A stretch of 64,000 nt of DNA, taken from the NCBI GenBank assembly GCA_964017185.1, contig OZ024870.1, forward strand, positions 22,095,621 to 22,159,620, in the 5' to 3' direction. The DNA comes from Rugalucina vietnamica (lineage: Eukaryota > Mollusca > Bivalvia > Lucinida > Lucinidae). The notes beneath the pieces were generated by a model that saw only the letters and a list, made by a program, of their open reading frames with translations, was not told the origin of the DNA and made no database searches. Each line of letters starts with the position of its first letter. Position 1 is the first letter of the stretch. The position numbers were made by a program, and so were the translations under genes. This document shows, piece after piece, positions 22,901 through 32,831 of the stretch.

Positions 22901-24200
22901 GTGGCAAGTCTCATCAGGATTGAAAGAGGATGAGATGGGTAGCCAGGGCCCCAAATGTCATGGGGGGTTTCAAAAAATTCCATTTTCGATAGTTTTCGGT
23001 CTCCTGCTCCCAAACTAGCTCTTGTGCCAGGAAGCCGCTAGTACTACGACATAGATGTATAGTATATACAAGTATGTGGCAAGTCTCATCAGGATTGAAA
23101 GAGGATGAGATGGGTAGCCAGGGCCCCCAATGTCATGGGGGTGTCAAAAAATTCCATTTTCGATAGTTTTCGGTCTCCTGCTCCCAAACTAGCTCTTGTG
23201 CCAGGAAGCCGCTAGTACTACGACATAGATGTATAGTATATACAAGTATGTGGCAAGTCTCATTGGGATTGAAAGAGGATGAGATGGGTAGCCAGGGCCC
23301 CCAATGTCATGGGGGTGTCAAAAAAATCCATTTTCGATAGTTTTCCGTCTCCTGCTCCCAAACTAGCTCTTGTGCCAGGAAGCCGCTAGTACTACGACAT
23401 AGATGTATAGTATATACAAGTATGTGGCAAGTCTCATCAGGATTGAAAGAGGATGAGATGGGTACCCAGGGCCCCCAATGTCATGGGGGGTGTCAAAAAT
23501 TCCATTTTTGAGAGTTTTCGGTTTCCTGCTCCCAAACTAGCTCTTGTGCCAGGAAGCCGCTAGTACTACGACATAGATGTATAGTATATACAAGTATGTG
23601 GCAAGTCTCATCAAGATTGAAAGAGGATGAGATGGGAAGCCAGGGCCCCCAATGTCATGGGGGTGTCAAAAATTCCATTTTCGAGAGTTTTCGGTTTCCT
23701 GCTCCCAAACTAGCTCTTGTGCCAGGAAGCCGCTAGTACTACGACATAGATGTATAGTATATACAAGTATGTGGCAAGTCTCATCAGGATTGAAAGAGGA
23801 TGAGATGGGTAGCCAGACCCCCCACTATGGCAGAGGGGGGTGCAAAAAAATATTTTCGATATTTCTCGGTATCTTGCTCCCAAACTAGCTCTCGTGCCAG
23901 AAAGCCGCTTATACTGCAATAAAGGTATATGATATATAAATGTATGTGTCAAGTCTCATTAGGATTGAAAGAGGATGAGGAGGGAAGCCAGGCCCCCCAA
24001 CGCCTCTAGGGTCATATTTTCCTGTACAGAATTGGCTATTTTCGACACTTCTAGGTCTACTGCTCCGAAACTAGCTCTTGTGCCAGGAAGCCGCTAGTAC
24101 TGTGATAAATGTATATGTTATATACAAGTATGTGGCAAGTCTCATCAGGATTGAAAGAGGATGAGATGGGTAGCCCGGGCTCCCAATGTCATGGGGGTGT
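20000..24200 (+). repeat. Related higher-order units of ten and twelve monomers
   Basis: The CCCGGGCTCCCAATGTCATG marker that follows each B-B' pair appears at about 20,322, 22,077 and 24,175, spacings of 1,755 and 2,098 bp (ten and twelve monomers). Segments at 18.9-20.3 kb and 22.6-24.2 kb match with offsets of about 3,676-3,853 bp, the offset changing by one monomer. This is a looser version of the unit at 32.85 kb. Confidence 0.75.
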
Positions 24201-27200
24201 CAAAAATTCCATTTTCGAGAGTTTTTGGTTTCCTGCTCCCAAACTAGCTCTTGTGCCAGGAAGCCGCTAGTACTACGACATAGATGTATAGTATATACAA
24301 GTATGTGGCAAGTCTCATCAGGATTGAAAGAGGATGAGATGGGTAGCCAGGGCCCCAAATGTCATGGGGGGTGTCAAAAAATTCTATTTTCGATAGTTTT
24401 CGGTCTCCTGCTCCCAAACTAGCTCTTGTGCCAGGAAGCTGCTAGTACTACGACATAGATGTATAGTATATACAAGTATGTGGCAAGTCTCATCAGGATT
24501 GAAAGAGGATGAGATGGGTAGCCAGGGCCCCCAATGTCATGGGGGTGTCAAAAAATCCATTTTCGATAGTTTTCGGTCTCCTGCTCCCAAACTAGCTCTT
24601 GTGCCAGGAAGACGCTAGTACTACGACATAGATGTATAGTAAATACAAGTATGTGGCAAGTCTCATCAGGATTGAAAGAGGATGAGATGGGTAGCCAGGG
24701 CCCCCAATGTCATGGGGGTGTCAAAAAATTCCATTTTCGATAGTTTTCGGTCTCCTGCTCCCAAACTAGCTCTTGTGCCAGGAAGCCGCTAGTACTACGA
24801 CATAGATGTATAGTATATACAAGTATGTGGCAAGTCTCATCAGGATTGAAAGAGGATCAGATGGGTAGCCAGGGCCCCCAATGTCATGGGGGGTTTCAAA
24901 AAATTCCATTTTCGATAGTTTTCCGTCTCCTGCTCCCAAACTAGCTCTTGTGCCAGGAAGCCGCTAGTACTACGACATAGATGTATAGTATATACAATTA
25001 TGTGGCAAGTCTCATCAGGATTGAAAGAGGATGAGATGGGTAGCCAGCGCCCCCAATGTCATGGGGGTGTCAAAAAATTCCATTTTCGATAGTTTTCGGT
25101 CTCCTGCTCCCAAACTAGCTCTTGTGCCAGGAAGCAGCTAGTACTACGACATAGATGTATAGTATATACAAGTATGTGGCAAGTCTCATCAGGATTGAAA
25201 GAGGATGAGATGGGTAGCCAGGGCCCCCAATGTCATGGGGGTGTCAAAAATTCCATTTTCGAGAGTTTTCGGTCTCCTGCTCCCAAACTAGCTCTTGTGC
25301 CAGGAAGCCGCTAGTACTACGACATAGATGTATAGTATATACAAGTATGTGGCAAGTCTCATCAGGATTGAAAGAGGATGAGATGGGTAGCCAGGGCCCC
25401 AAATGTCATGGGGGGTGTCAAAAAAATTCCATTTTCGATAGTTTTCGGTCTCCTGCTCCCAAACTAGCTCTTATGCCAGAAAGCCGCTAGTACTACGACA
25501 TAGATGTATAGTATATACAAGTATGTGGCAAGTCTCATCAGGATTGAAAGAGGATGAGATGGGTAGCCAGGGCCCCCAATGTCATGGGGGTGTCAAAAAT
25601 TCTATTTTCGATAGTTTTCGGTCTCCTGCTCCCAAACTAGCTCTTGTGCCAGGAAGCCGCTAGTACTACGACATAGATGTATAGTATATACAAGTATGTG
25701 GCAAGTCTCATCAGGATTGAAAGAGGATGAGATGGGTAGCCAGGGCCCCCAATGTCATGGGGGTGTCAAAAAATTCCATTTTCGATAGTTTTCCGTCTCC
25801 TGCTCCCAAACTAGCTCTTGTGCCAGAAAGCCGCTAGTACTACGACATAGATGTATAGTATATACAAGTATGTGGCAAGTCTCATCAGGATTGAAAGAGG
25901 ATGAGATGGATAGCCAGGGCCCCCAATGTCATGGGGGGTGTCAAAAATTCCATTTTCGAGAGTTTTCGGTTTCCTGCTCCCAAACTAGCTCTTGTGCCAG
26001 GAAGCCGCTAGTACTACGACATAGATGTATAGTATATACAAGTATGTGGCAAGTCTCATCAGGATTGAAAGAGGATGAGATGGGTAGCCAGGGCCCCCAA
26101 TGTCATGGGGGTGTCAAAAAATTCCATTTTCGATAGTTTTCGGTCTCCTGCTCGCAAACTAGCTATTGTGCCAGGAAGCCGCTAGTACTACGACATAGAT
26201 GTATAGTATATACAAGTATGTGGCAAGTCTCATCAGGATTGAAAGAGGATGAGATGGGTAGCCAGGGCCCCCAATGTCATGGTGGGGTGTCAAAAATTCC
26301 ATTTTCGAGAGTTTTCGGTTTCCTGCTCCCAAACTAGCTCTTGTGCCAGGAAGCCGCTAGTACTACGACATAGATGTATAGTATATACAAGTATGTGGCA
26401 AGTCTCATCAGGATTGAAAGAGGATGAGATGGGTAGCCAGACCCCCCACTATGTCAGAGGGGGGTGCAAAAAAAATATTTTCGATATGTCTCGGTATCTT
26501 GCTCCCAAACTAGCTCTTGTGCCAGAAAGCCGCTTATACTGCAATAAAGGTATATGATATATGAATGTATGTGTCAAGTCTCATTAGGATTGAAAGAGGA
26601 TGAGGAGGGAAGCCAGGCCCCCCAACGCCTCTAGGGTCATATTTTCCTGTACAGAATTGGCTATTTTCGACACTTCTAGGTCTACTCTTTGAAACTAGCT
26701 CTTGTGCCAGGAAGCCGCTAGTACTGTGATAAATGTATATGTTACATACAAGTATGTGGCAAGTCTCATCAGGATTGAAAGAGGATGAGATGGGTAGCCC
26801 GGGCTCCCAATGTCATGGGGGGTGTCAAAAATTCCATTTTCGAGAGTTTTTGGTTTCCTGCTCCCAAACTAGCACTTGTGCCAGGAAGCCGCTAGTACTA
26901 CGACATAGATGTATAGTATATACAAGTATGTGGCAAGTGTCATCAGGATTGAAAGAGGATGAGATGGGTAGCCAGACCCCCACTATGTCAGAGCGGGGTG
27001 CAAAAAAAATATTTTCGATATTTCTCGGTATCTTGATCCCAAACTAGCTCTTGTGCCAGAAAGCCGCTTATACTGCAATAAAGGTATATGATATATGAAT
27101 GTATGTGTCAAGTCTCATTAGGATTGATAGAGGATGAGGAGGGTAGCCAGGGCCCCAAACTGCTCTAGGGTCATATTTTCCTGTACAGAATTGGCTATTT

Positions 27201-27500
27201 TCGACACTTCTAGGTCTACTGATCCGAAACTAGCTCTTGTGCCAGGAAGCCGCTAGTACTGTGATAAATGTATATGTTATATACAAGTATGTGGCAAGTC
27301 TCATCAGGATTGAAAGAGGATGAGATGGGTAGCCCGGGCTCCCAATGTCATGGGGGGTGTCAAAAATTCCATTTTCGAGAGTTTTTGGTTTCCTGCTCCC
27401 AAACTAGCTCTTGTGCCAGGAAGCCGCTAGTACTACGACATAGATGTATAGTATATACAAGTATGTGGCAAGTCTCATCAGGATTGAAAGAGGATGAGAT
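24100..27500 (+). repeat. Block duplicated at about 37,620-41,020 (offset about 13,522 bp)
   Basis: Monomer order and private variants match at a nearly constant offset, including CAGGAAGCTGCTAGTAC (24,432 and 37,954), TGCTCGCAAACTAGCTATTG (26,150 and 39,672), and the GTCATGGTGGGGTGTC unit (26,276 and 39,798). The 4.7-kb transposon lies between the two blocks and in neither. Confidence 0.8.
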
Positions 27501-28116
27501 GGGTAGCCAGGGCCCCCAATGTCATGGGGGGTGTCAAAAAATTCTATTTTCGATAGTTTTCCGTCTGGTGCTCCCAAACTAGCTCTTGTGCCAGGAAGCC
27601 GCTAGTACTACGACATAGATGTATAGTATATACAAGTATGTGGCAAGTCTCATCAGGATTGAAAGAGGATGAGATGGGTTGCTAGGGCCCCCAATGTCAT
27701 GGGGGTGTCAAAACTTCCATTTTCGAGAGTTTTCGGTTTCCTGCTCCCAAACTAGCTCTTGTGCCAGGAAGCCGCTAGTACTACGACATAGATGTATAGT
27801 ATATACAAGTATGTTTCAAGTCTCATCAGGATTGAAAGAGGATCAGATGGGTAGCCAGGGCCCCCAATGTCATGGGGGGGGTGTCAAAAAATTCCATTTT
27901 CGATAGTTTTCCGTCTCCTGCTCCCAAACTAGCTCTTGTGCCAGGAAGCCGCTAGTACTACGACATAGATGTATAGTATATACACGTATGTGGCAAGTCT
28001 CATCAGGATTGAAAGAGGATGAGATGGGTAGCCAGGGCCCCCAATGTCATGGGGGGTGTCAAAAAATTCCATTTTCGATAGTTTTCGGTCTCCTGCTCCA
28101 AAACTAGCTCTTGTGC

Positions 28117-28118
28117 CA
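28117..28118. repeat. Left target-site duplication CA
   Basis: The satellite reads CTTGTGC-CA before the element and CA-GGAAGCC after it (32,830-32,831), while an uninterrupted monomer reads CTTGTGCCAGGAAGCC. The CA is therefore duplicated around the insertion. Confidence 0.7.
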
Positions 28119-28169
28119 TAGTGGAGCAAATATCAGGGGCTATCTTTTAAGGGGGTGGTCTACGGAGTA

Positions 28170-29390
28170 CCACATTTGTTTCTATATACCAAAATGTTCG
28201 TATTGGTCTGTAGTTTAAAAATCCAGCGTTTGCCACCTTGGCAAACCTTGCATAACTCCAGTATTCAAGATGGCGTCCAAGATGGCTGCCGTTTCTTAAA
28301 ATCAACCCCTATACAAAAATGCATCATAATTTTCATGTGTTTGCATTGTTATGGTATTTTAATGCCCCATTTCATGTAAGAATGATGTATTTGTCTATTT
28401 CAAGTAAAAAACCTGACAGTTTAGGTTAAACAGTTGTAAAAATCATATTTAAATTCACAAATGCACGTGCCCAAGGTTTTTCACCTCGGAATGTTTGTTT
28501 AATGGCTCATTATTTATGATCAGATAGTTATGGCTGCTATTTTACTTCTTTTCTATCAAATATAATATCTGTAAAGATTTTATAGAAACAGAAATTGTTT
28601 CTATATATAATATTCATGCTTAAAAACAGGTTTTAGACATCCAACCCAACACGGAAAAAACAACAAAAAATACATGTTTTCCTATACAAAGTACGCTCTA
28701 AAATCTAATTAGTTATTGATTCTATATACCATAGTGTTTGTGTTGATCTTAGTTTGTAGCATAAAAATACAGTGTCTGCCACCTCTGTAAAACACAAGAT
28801 AGCTCCAGTATTCAAGATGGCATCCAAGAAGGCCGTCAAAATTTACAATTCTGAAAAAATGAGACACATATGTCTCTTGACTTTTGTTTAGAAACAAATT
28901 TGCTTAAATTGAGCTATAAACACTTAGAGTTATCTTATTATTGTTATTTTCATGTGTTTTCCATTGTTAAAACTACATTATGCATATATATTCTAGATAT
29001 GAATGGAGTAAGGTCTCACTGACAAGGCAAAAAAGAACAAAAAATACATATTTTCCTATACATTATAGGCTCTTGAATCGTGATTGTTATTGATTCTATA
29101 TACCAAATATTTTGTTTTGCAAGCTTATGAAGGTTTGAAGCTTTTAAATACAGCGTTGGCCGCCTCTGCAAACCCAGCATAACTCCGGTTTTCAAAAGGG
29201 CATCCAAGAAGGCCGTCAAAATAAAACATTTCGAAAAATAAGCCGCATGTGTCCTTTAACCTTTGTTTACTAACAAAACAGTTAAAAAATCAAGCTAAAA
29301 CACTTAGATCTATCTTTTTAAAAATATTTTCATGTATATATTTCTTTTTCAATATTACATTATGCATACAAATCTAGAAATGCATGGGGT
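28170..29390 (+). repeat. Subterminal repeats of the 4.7-kb transposon, left arm
   Basis: Three diverged units start TTCTATATACCA near 28,171, 28,719 and 29,094. Each carries an AATCCAGCGTTTGCC-like block, then a paired motif CAAGATGGC(G/A)TCCAAGA(T/A)GGC. Units two and three also share the block beginning AAGGCCGTCAAAAT and an ACATTATGCATA block. The right arm holds two units in inverse orientation. Repeated subterminal motifs like this commonly bind transposase; that role is inference. Confidence 0.7.
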
Positions 29391-30701
29391 AAGGGCTGGA
29401 GTACAAAAGATGTATGTTTGAAAAGATGCTACTTAAATTCCTTTTAATAATCTGAATCACTGCAATTTTCCTCTGTCAACATGCCTGAAAAGATAGTATG
29501 CACATTTGTGTATATAACTACATGCACATTAATTTCCACAGTGTATGGTTGTCGACACATAGAGCTTGTGCAGTATTCATCACTCATTTCTTTACGTTAG
29601 CAAACAGTGTCATTCAATAGCTCTGGAGCTGCAACTGATAGTGTTACCAATAATACTGAGCATTTTATTTTATCATTCATTGTCCTATTCAAATCTAAAG
29701 TCTGATAGTGATTTCAGTTCTTGAACATAGTGCAACCCATTCCGCCAAATATGCAGTTGATAGGCACACCTCAGGCAATGAAACCCGAAACTTTTATCTG
29801 TCGAGGTAGCTTTTTAGCCATCAACAATATTGCCTTCTCTGCGCACAGTGAGTTTGAAGACAAACTGTTTTTGTTACGAACTTAGACAACCTATGATCCT
29901 CCGAGTGTTCTAAATCTTCACCTAGATGGTGCCGATCTATATTCGTTTCAGGACCCTGCATAATGTGATAACAAAGCTAAATGAAAATAACAATCAGGAA
30001 ATGGCGCAATCAGAACGATAGAGGTCATTGCATGTTTGGTAAGTTTACATCTACTGCCTTTTCGTTATTGTCAAAGTTATCGGTAACTCCCAGTATAAGC
30101 ATACCCCCTGATTTCTGACGTAATTTCTGAGGGGACGGTTCCACTAAGGGAGTGTTAGCTTGTGTGCTGATGATAAAATTCGCCTCATTTCAGGGTATGT
30201 AATCGTATATCGAAGATAAGCTATTTGTTAAATCAGAGTCTACTCCAGATTTGATCATGAACAACAAGACCTACATGTTTTGGGTATGCAATAAAAATTG
30301 TTGCTTTGTAATATTACAAGCAACTTAAAGACAGTGCAAGTCTACTGAAGCTCAGCCTATATGTCTGAAGCATTAGCAAATCTTTCATTCCTTACACTTG
30401 AAGCCGACCATTTGTCTAGTACAGTAAAATATCCTGAAAGGCTTGCAATGGTGGCATATTGATCCATTACAATTTCAATGTTTCTAAGAATACCATTTAT
30501 AAACATACCGATAGTTTTATGATTTATCGTATCTTCTGCTATTATTTACAAGAAGCCTGTGTGTATAATCAGCTGAAATGGTTTGGTTTAATTTTCATAG
30601 TTGATCAAACATATTCAGCGCTCCAGCCACACTGATTCGTACCAAATCAATCTCAATACGTAAATGATAATTTGGACCATAACTAAATAAAAAGGCTCTT
30701 T
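29391..30701. other. Interior of the 4.7-kb transposon, unassigned
   Basis: AT-rich sequence with no open frame of note. A 25-bp E1-like scrap (CAGGAAATGGCGCAATCAGAA) lies near 29,996. Confidence 0.5.
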
Positions 30702-30806
30702 TTATAAGTACCTAATTGTCAATTTAGCTTTCCCACCTCGGCTTTCGGAGTGGAAATTTCTTTTTGATTGCTCATTTTCCTGATCATTGGCTACTTGTAC
30801 CTTTTC
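30702..30806 (+). repeat. E1 repeat nested inside the 4.7-kb transposon
   Basis: This is the 3' roughly 105 bp of E1, from TATAAGTACCTAATTGTCAA to GGCTACTTGTACCTTTTC. It interrupts the flanking tandem repeat: CCATAACTAAATAAAAAGGC lies before it, and the related CCATAATGAAATAAAAAGAC comes after it. E1 therefore moved after the transposon's interior had formed, and retroposed as a severely 5'-truncated copy. Confidence 0.75.
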
Positions 30807-30814
30807 TATATTGT

Positions 30815-30950
30815 TTGTTTTATAACATTCTATGTCACATAACCCAGCTTTCTATTAACTATGTAAATGATAATTCTGACCATAATGAAATAAAAAGACT
30901 CTTTATATGGATTGTTTTATAACATTCTATGTTATATAACCCAGCTTTCT
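30815..30950 (+). repeat. Tandem duplication of about 97 bp inside the transposon
   Basis: TTGTTTTATAACATTCTATG plus an ATAACCCAGCTTTCT block occurs at about 30,815 and again at 30,912. The intervening TGTAAATGATAATTCTGACC block has a partner before the nested E1 copy (about 30,660), so at least part of a third unit exists. Confidence 0.75.
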
Positions 30951-31002
30951 AACTCCAGGTGTTTAAATTTTTCTATTAATTGGACAACTTGATTTTCGAT
31001 CA

Positions 31003-31206
31003 TTATTGAACTTTCATACTCAGTGCCATTGAGCAAACAGCTCTTTTTACAGCACAATATATTGCTCCAGCTGCAACTAAGTCACCATCTGGAAGGTCCA
31101 TTAGTACATGTATGTATAGCACTTTGAAGTAATTGCCTTTCCCTGTTGCTTCAACAACTCTTATAAATACATCAATGTTACAATCACCAATTGCGCATGC
31201 TAACAT
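31003..31206 (-). CDS. Possible captured exon or transposon-coding remnant
   Basis: I do not recognise this. The 67-residue reading (MLACAIGDCNIDVFIRVVEA, then a basic/aromatic stretch, then DLPDGDLVAAGAIYCAVKRA) has balanced, protein-like composition, unlike the low-complexity frames nearby. The frame stays open upstream for about ten further codons before a stop. It lies in the interior of the 4.7-kb transposon, where one would expect either transposase remnants or captured host sequence. No domain can be named and chance is possible. Confidence 0.2.
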   Translation of the reverse strand: MLACAIGDCNIDVFIRVVEATGKGNYFKVLYIHVLMDLPDGDLVAAGAIYCAVKRAVCSMALSMKVQ

Positions 31207-31989
31207 CGACCAGCTTCCACTTACTTTACTTTCATTTCTAACAGGTCACAAATCTCGCCACAATAAGCAATTATTCTTCCAATAAAAATACTTTGTAAAC
31301 GATATGGTACTTCTAGGGTTAGTCTAATCATTTCTTATGTTTGACTTTACCTCTCTACTGGTTTTGCTTTAATTATCTGATAAGTGGATTTACAGTTCTT
31401 ATGGCACCACAGTTTGCATAAATCTTGTACATAAATACTTAAATACTCAAAGCATAATCAGTAAATGAAGAATTAGAGCCTACATATGATTATAGTGTCG
31501 AAACAAAACATGGTTTGGTATTATTTTGTTTTATATAGTGCCATATCGTGCATCCATGTCTGCACCAAGGTTTTATTAATTGTAAGATTAATACTGCACC
31601 AAAGTTATATCAAGAATTGCAGAACCAGAATTTGTGAATAACATTTGTAATAAGATTACGGAGCTAATGATGTACAAGAAAATAAGTAGTCTTTGTTGAT
31701 CTTTTTCTTGCCGGTCAAGAAAATTCCACTCATTTCTAGAATAAATACATCTGGACCTTCCTATAACTCGATTCAAGAAACATAGTTTTGGATATAGCAC
31801 TGATCATAGCTGGACTCCAAATGGTCATTTCATACTACCTTTGGTATATGTCTATATACTTTACTCTCGTTATAACAAAAATTGAATATAGCTAACACAA
31901 AGATTGGTTTGAACCCCAACAATAGTGTTATAAAAAGGTTATGGTGTCTGAATAACTTTGTTTTAACAAGGAAAAACACACATGAAGAT

Positions 31990-32829
31990 AACATTAAGAA
32001 AAAGTTCTAAGTGTTTTGTAACTTGATTTTAGCTTTTTATTACTTAATGAAAGTCAAGGGACATATCTGTCTCATTTTTCAAAATTCTATATTTTGACGG
32101 CCTTCCTGGATGCCATCTTCAATACTGGGGCTATCCTGTGCTGTGCTTTGCTAAGGTGGCAAACACTGGATTTTATGCTACAAACTAGGACTGAGACAAA
32201 CACTATGGTATACAGAATCAAAAACAAATACGATTGAAGAGCATATTTTATATAAGAAAATATGTACTTTTTGTTGTTTTTGTCGTGTTGGATTGGATGT
32301 CTAAAACCTGTTTTTAAGCATGAAGCTTATATATGGAAACAATTTCTGTTTCTCTAAAATCTTTACAGATATTATATTTGATAGAAAAGAAGTAAAAAAG
32401 CAGCCATAACTATCTGATCATAAATTATGAGCCATTAAACAAACATTCCTAGGTGAAAAACCTTGGGCACGTGCATTTGTGAATTTAAACATGATTTCTA
32501 CAACTATTTTACCTAAATTGTCAGGTTTTTTACTTGAAATATACAAATATATCATTCTTACATGAAATGGGACTGTAAAATACCATTACAATGCAAACAC
32601 ATGAAAAATATGATGCATTTTTGGAGTAGGGGTTAGTTTTAGGAAATGGCAGTCATCTTGGACGCCATCTTGAATACTGGAGTTATGCAAGGTTTGCCAA
32701 GGTGGCAAACGCTGGATTTCAAAACTACAGACCAAGACGAACATTTTGGTATATAGAAACAAATGTGGTACTCCGTAGACCACCTACTCCTATTTCTAAG
32801 CTACTTTTTTAACCATATTTGCTCCACTA
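31990..32829 (-). repeat. Right inverted arm of the 4.7-kb transposon
   Basis: Complement of the left arm, ending with the TIR at 32,815-32,829. Two subterminal units are present in inverse orientation, with the GATGGCGTCCAAGATG-type motif at about 32,650-32,675 and a diverged one at about 32,098-32,122. Both arms carry the same short open frame near their outer ends because they are copies of one sequence; it is not evidence of a gene. Confidence 0.8.
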
Positions 32830-32831
32830 CA
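32830..32831. repeat. Right target-site duplication CA
   Basis: Partner of the CA at 28,117-28,118. The satellite resumes immediately as CAGGAAGCCGCTAGTACTAC in the correct monomer phase. Confidence 0.7.

Larger units (their letters stand above)
17761..28118 (+). repeat. 174-bp satellite array, forward block 1
   Basis: About 60 head-to-tail monomers, with spacing between successive AGCTCTTGTGCCAGGAAGCC anchors of 172-178 bp, mostly 174. Other constant blocks are CTACGACATAGATGTATAG, GTATGTGGCAAGTCTCATCA and GATTGAAAGAGGATGAGATG. Length changes sit mainly in the C-run and G-run of GCCCCCAATGTCATGGGGG and the A-run after GTGTC. Subfamilies: A1 has TTTTCGATAGTTTTCGGTCT, A2 has TTTTCGAGAGTTTTCGGTTT, B has CAGAAAGCCGCTTATACTGC, and B' has CCTGTACAGAATTGGCTATT. 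Open frames here reflect the 58-codon period and are not genes. Confidence 0.97.
28119..32829. mobile_element. 4,711-bp DNA transposon with long inverted arms, inserted in the satellite
   Basis: The element begins and ends with the perfect 15-bp terminal inverted repeat TAGTGGAGCAAATAT. Similarity between the arms resumes after a short unlike stretch at GGTGGTCTACGGAGTACCAC and continues for about 800 bp (28,119-28,945 against 31,990-32,829, complement), by eye around 90% identical. A 2-bp CA duplication flanks it, and the interrupted monomer is otherwise intact. The arms contain subterminal repeats. No transposase-sized open frame was seen, so it looks non-autonomous. The 2-bp non-TA duplication does not point clearly to a known superfamily. 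Confidence 0.8.

Noticed and set aside
28155-32783. Matching short frames at the outer ends of both transposon arms (28,155-28,379 + and 32,586-32,783 -)
   Set aside because: They match because the arms are inverted copies of one sequence. There is no protein-like composition over the whole frame.
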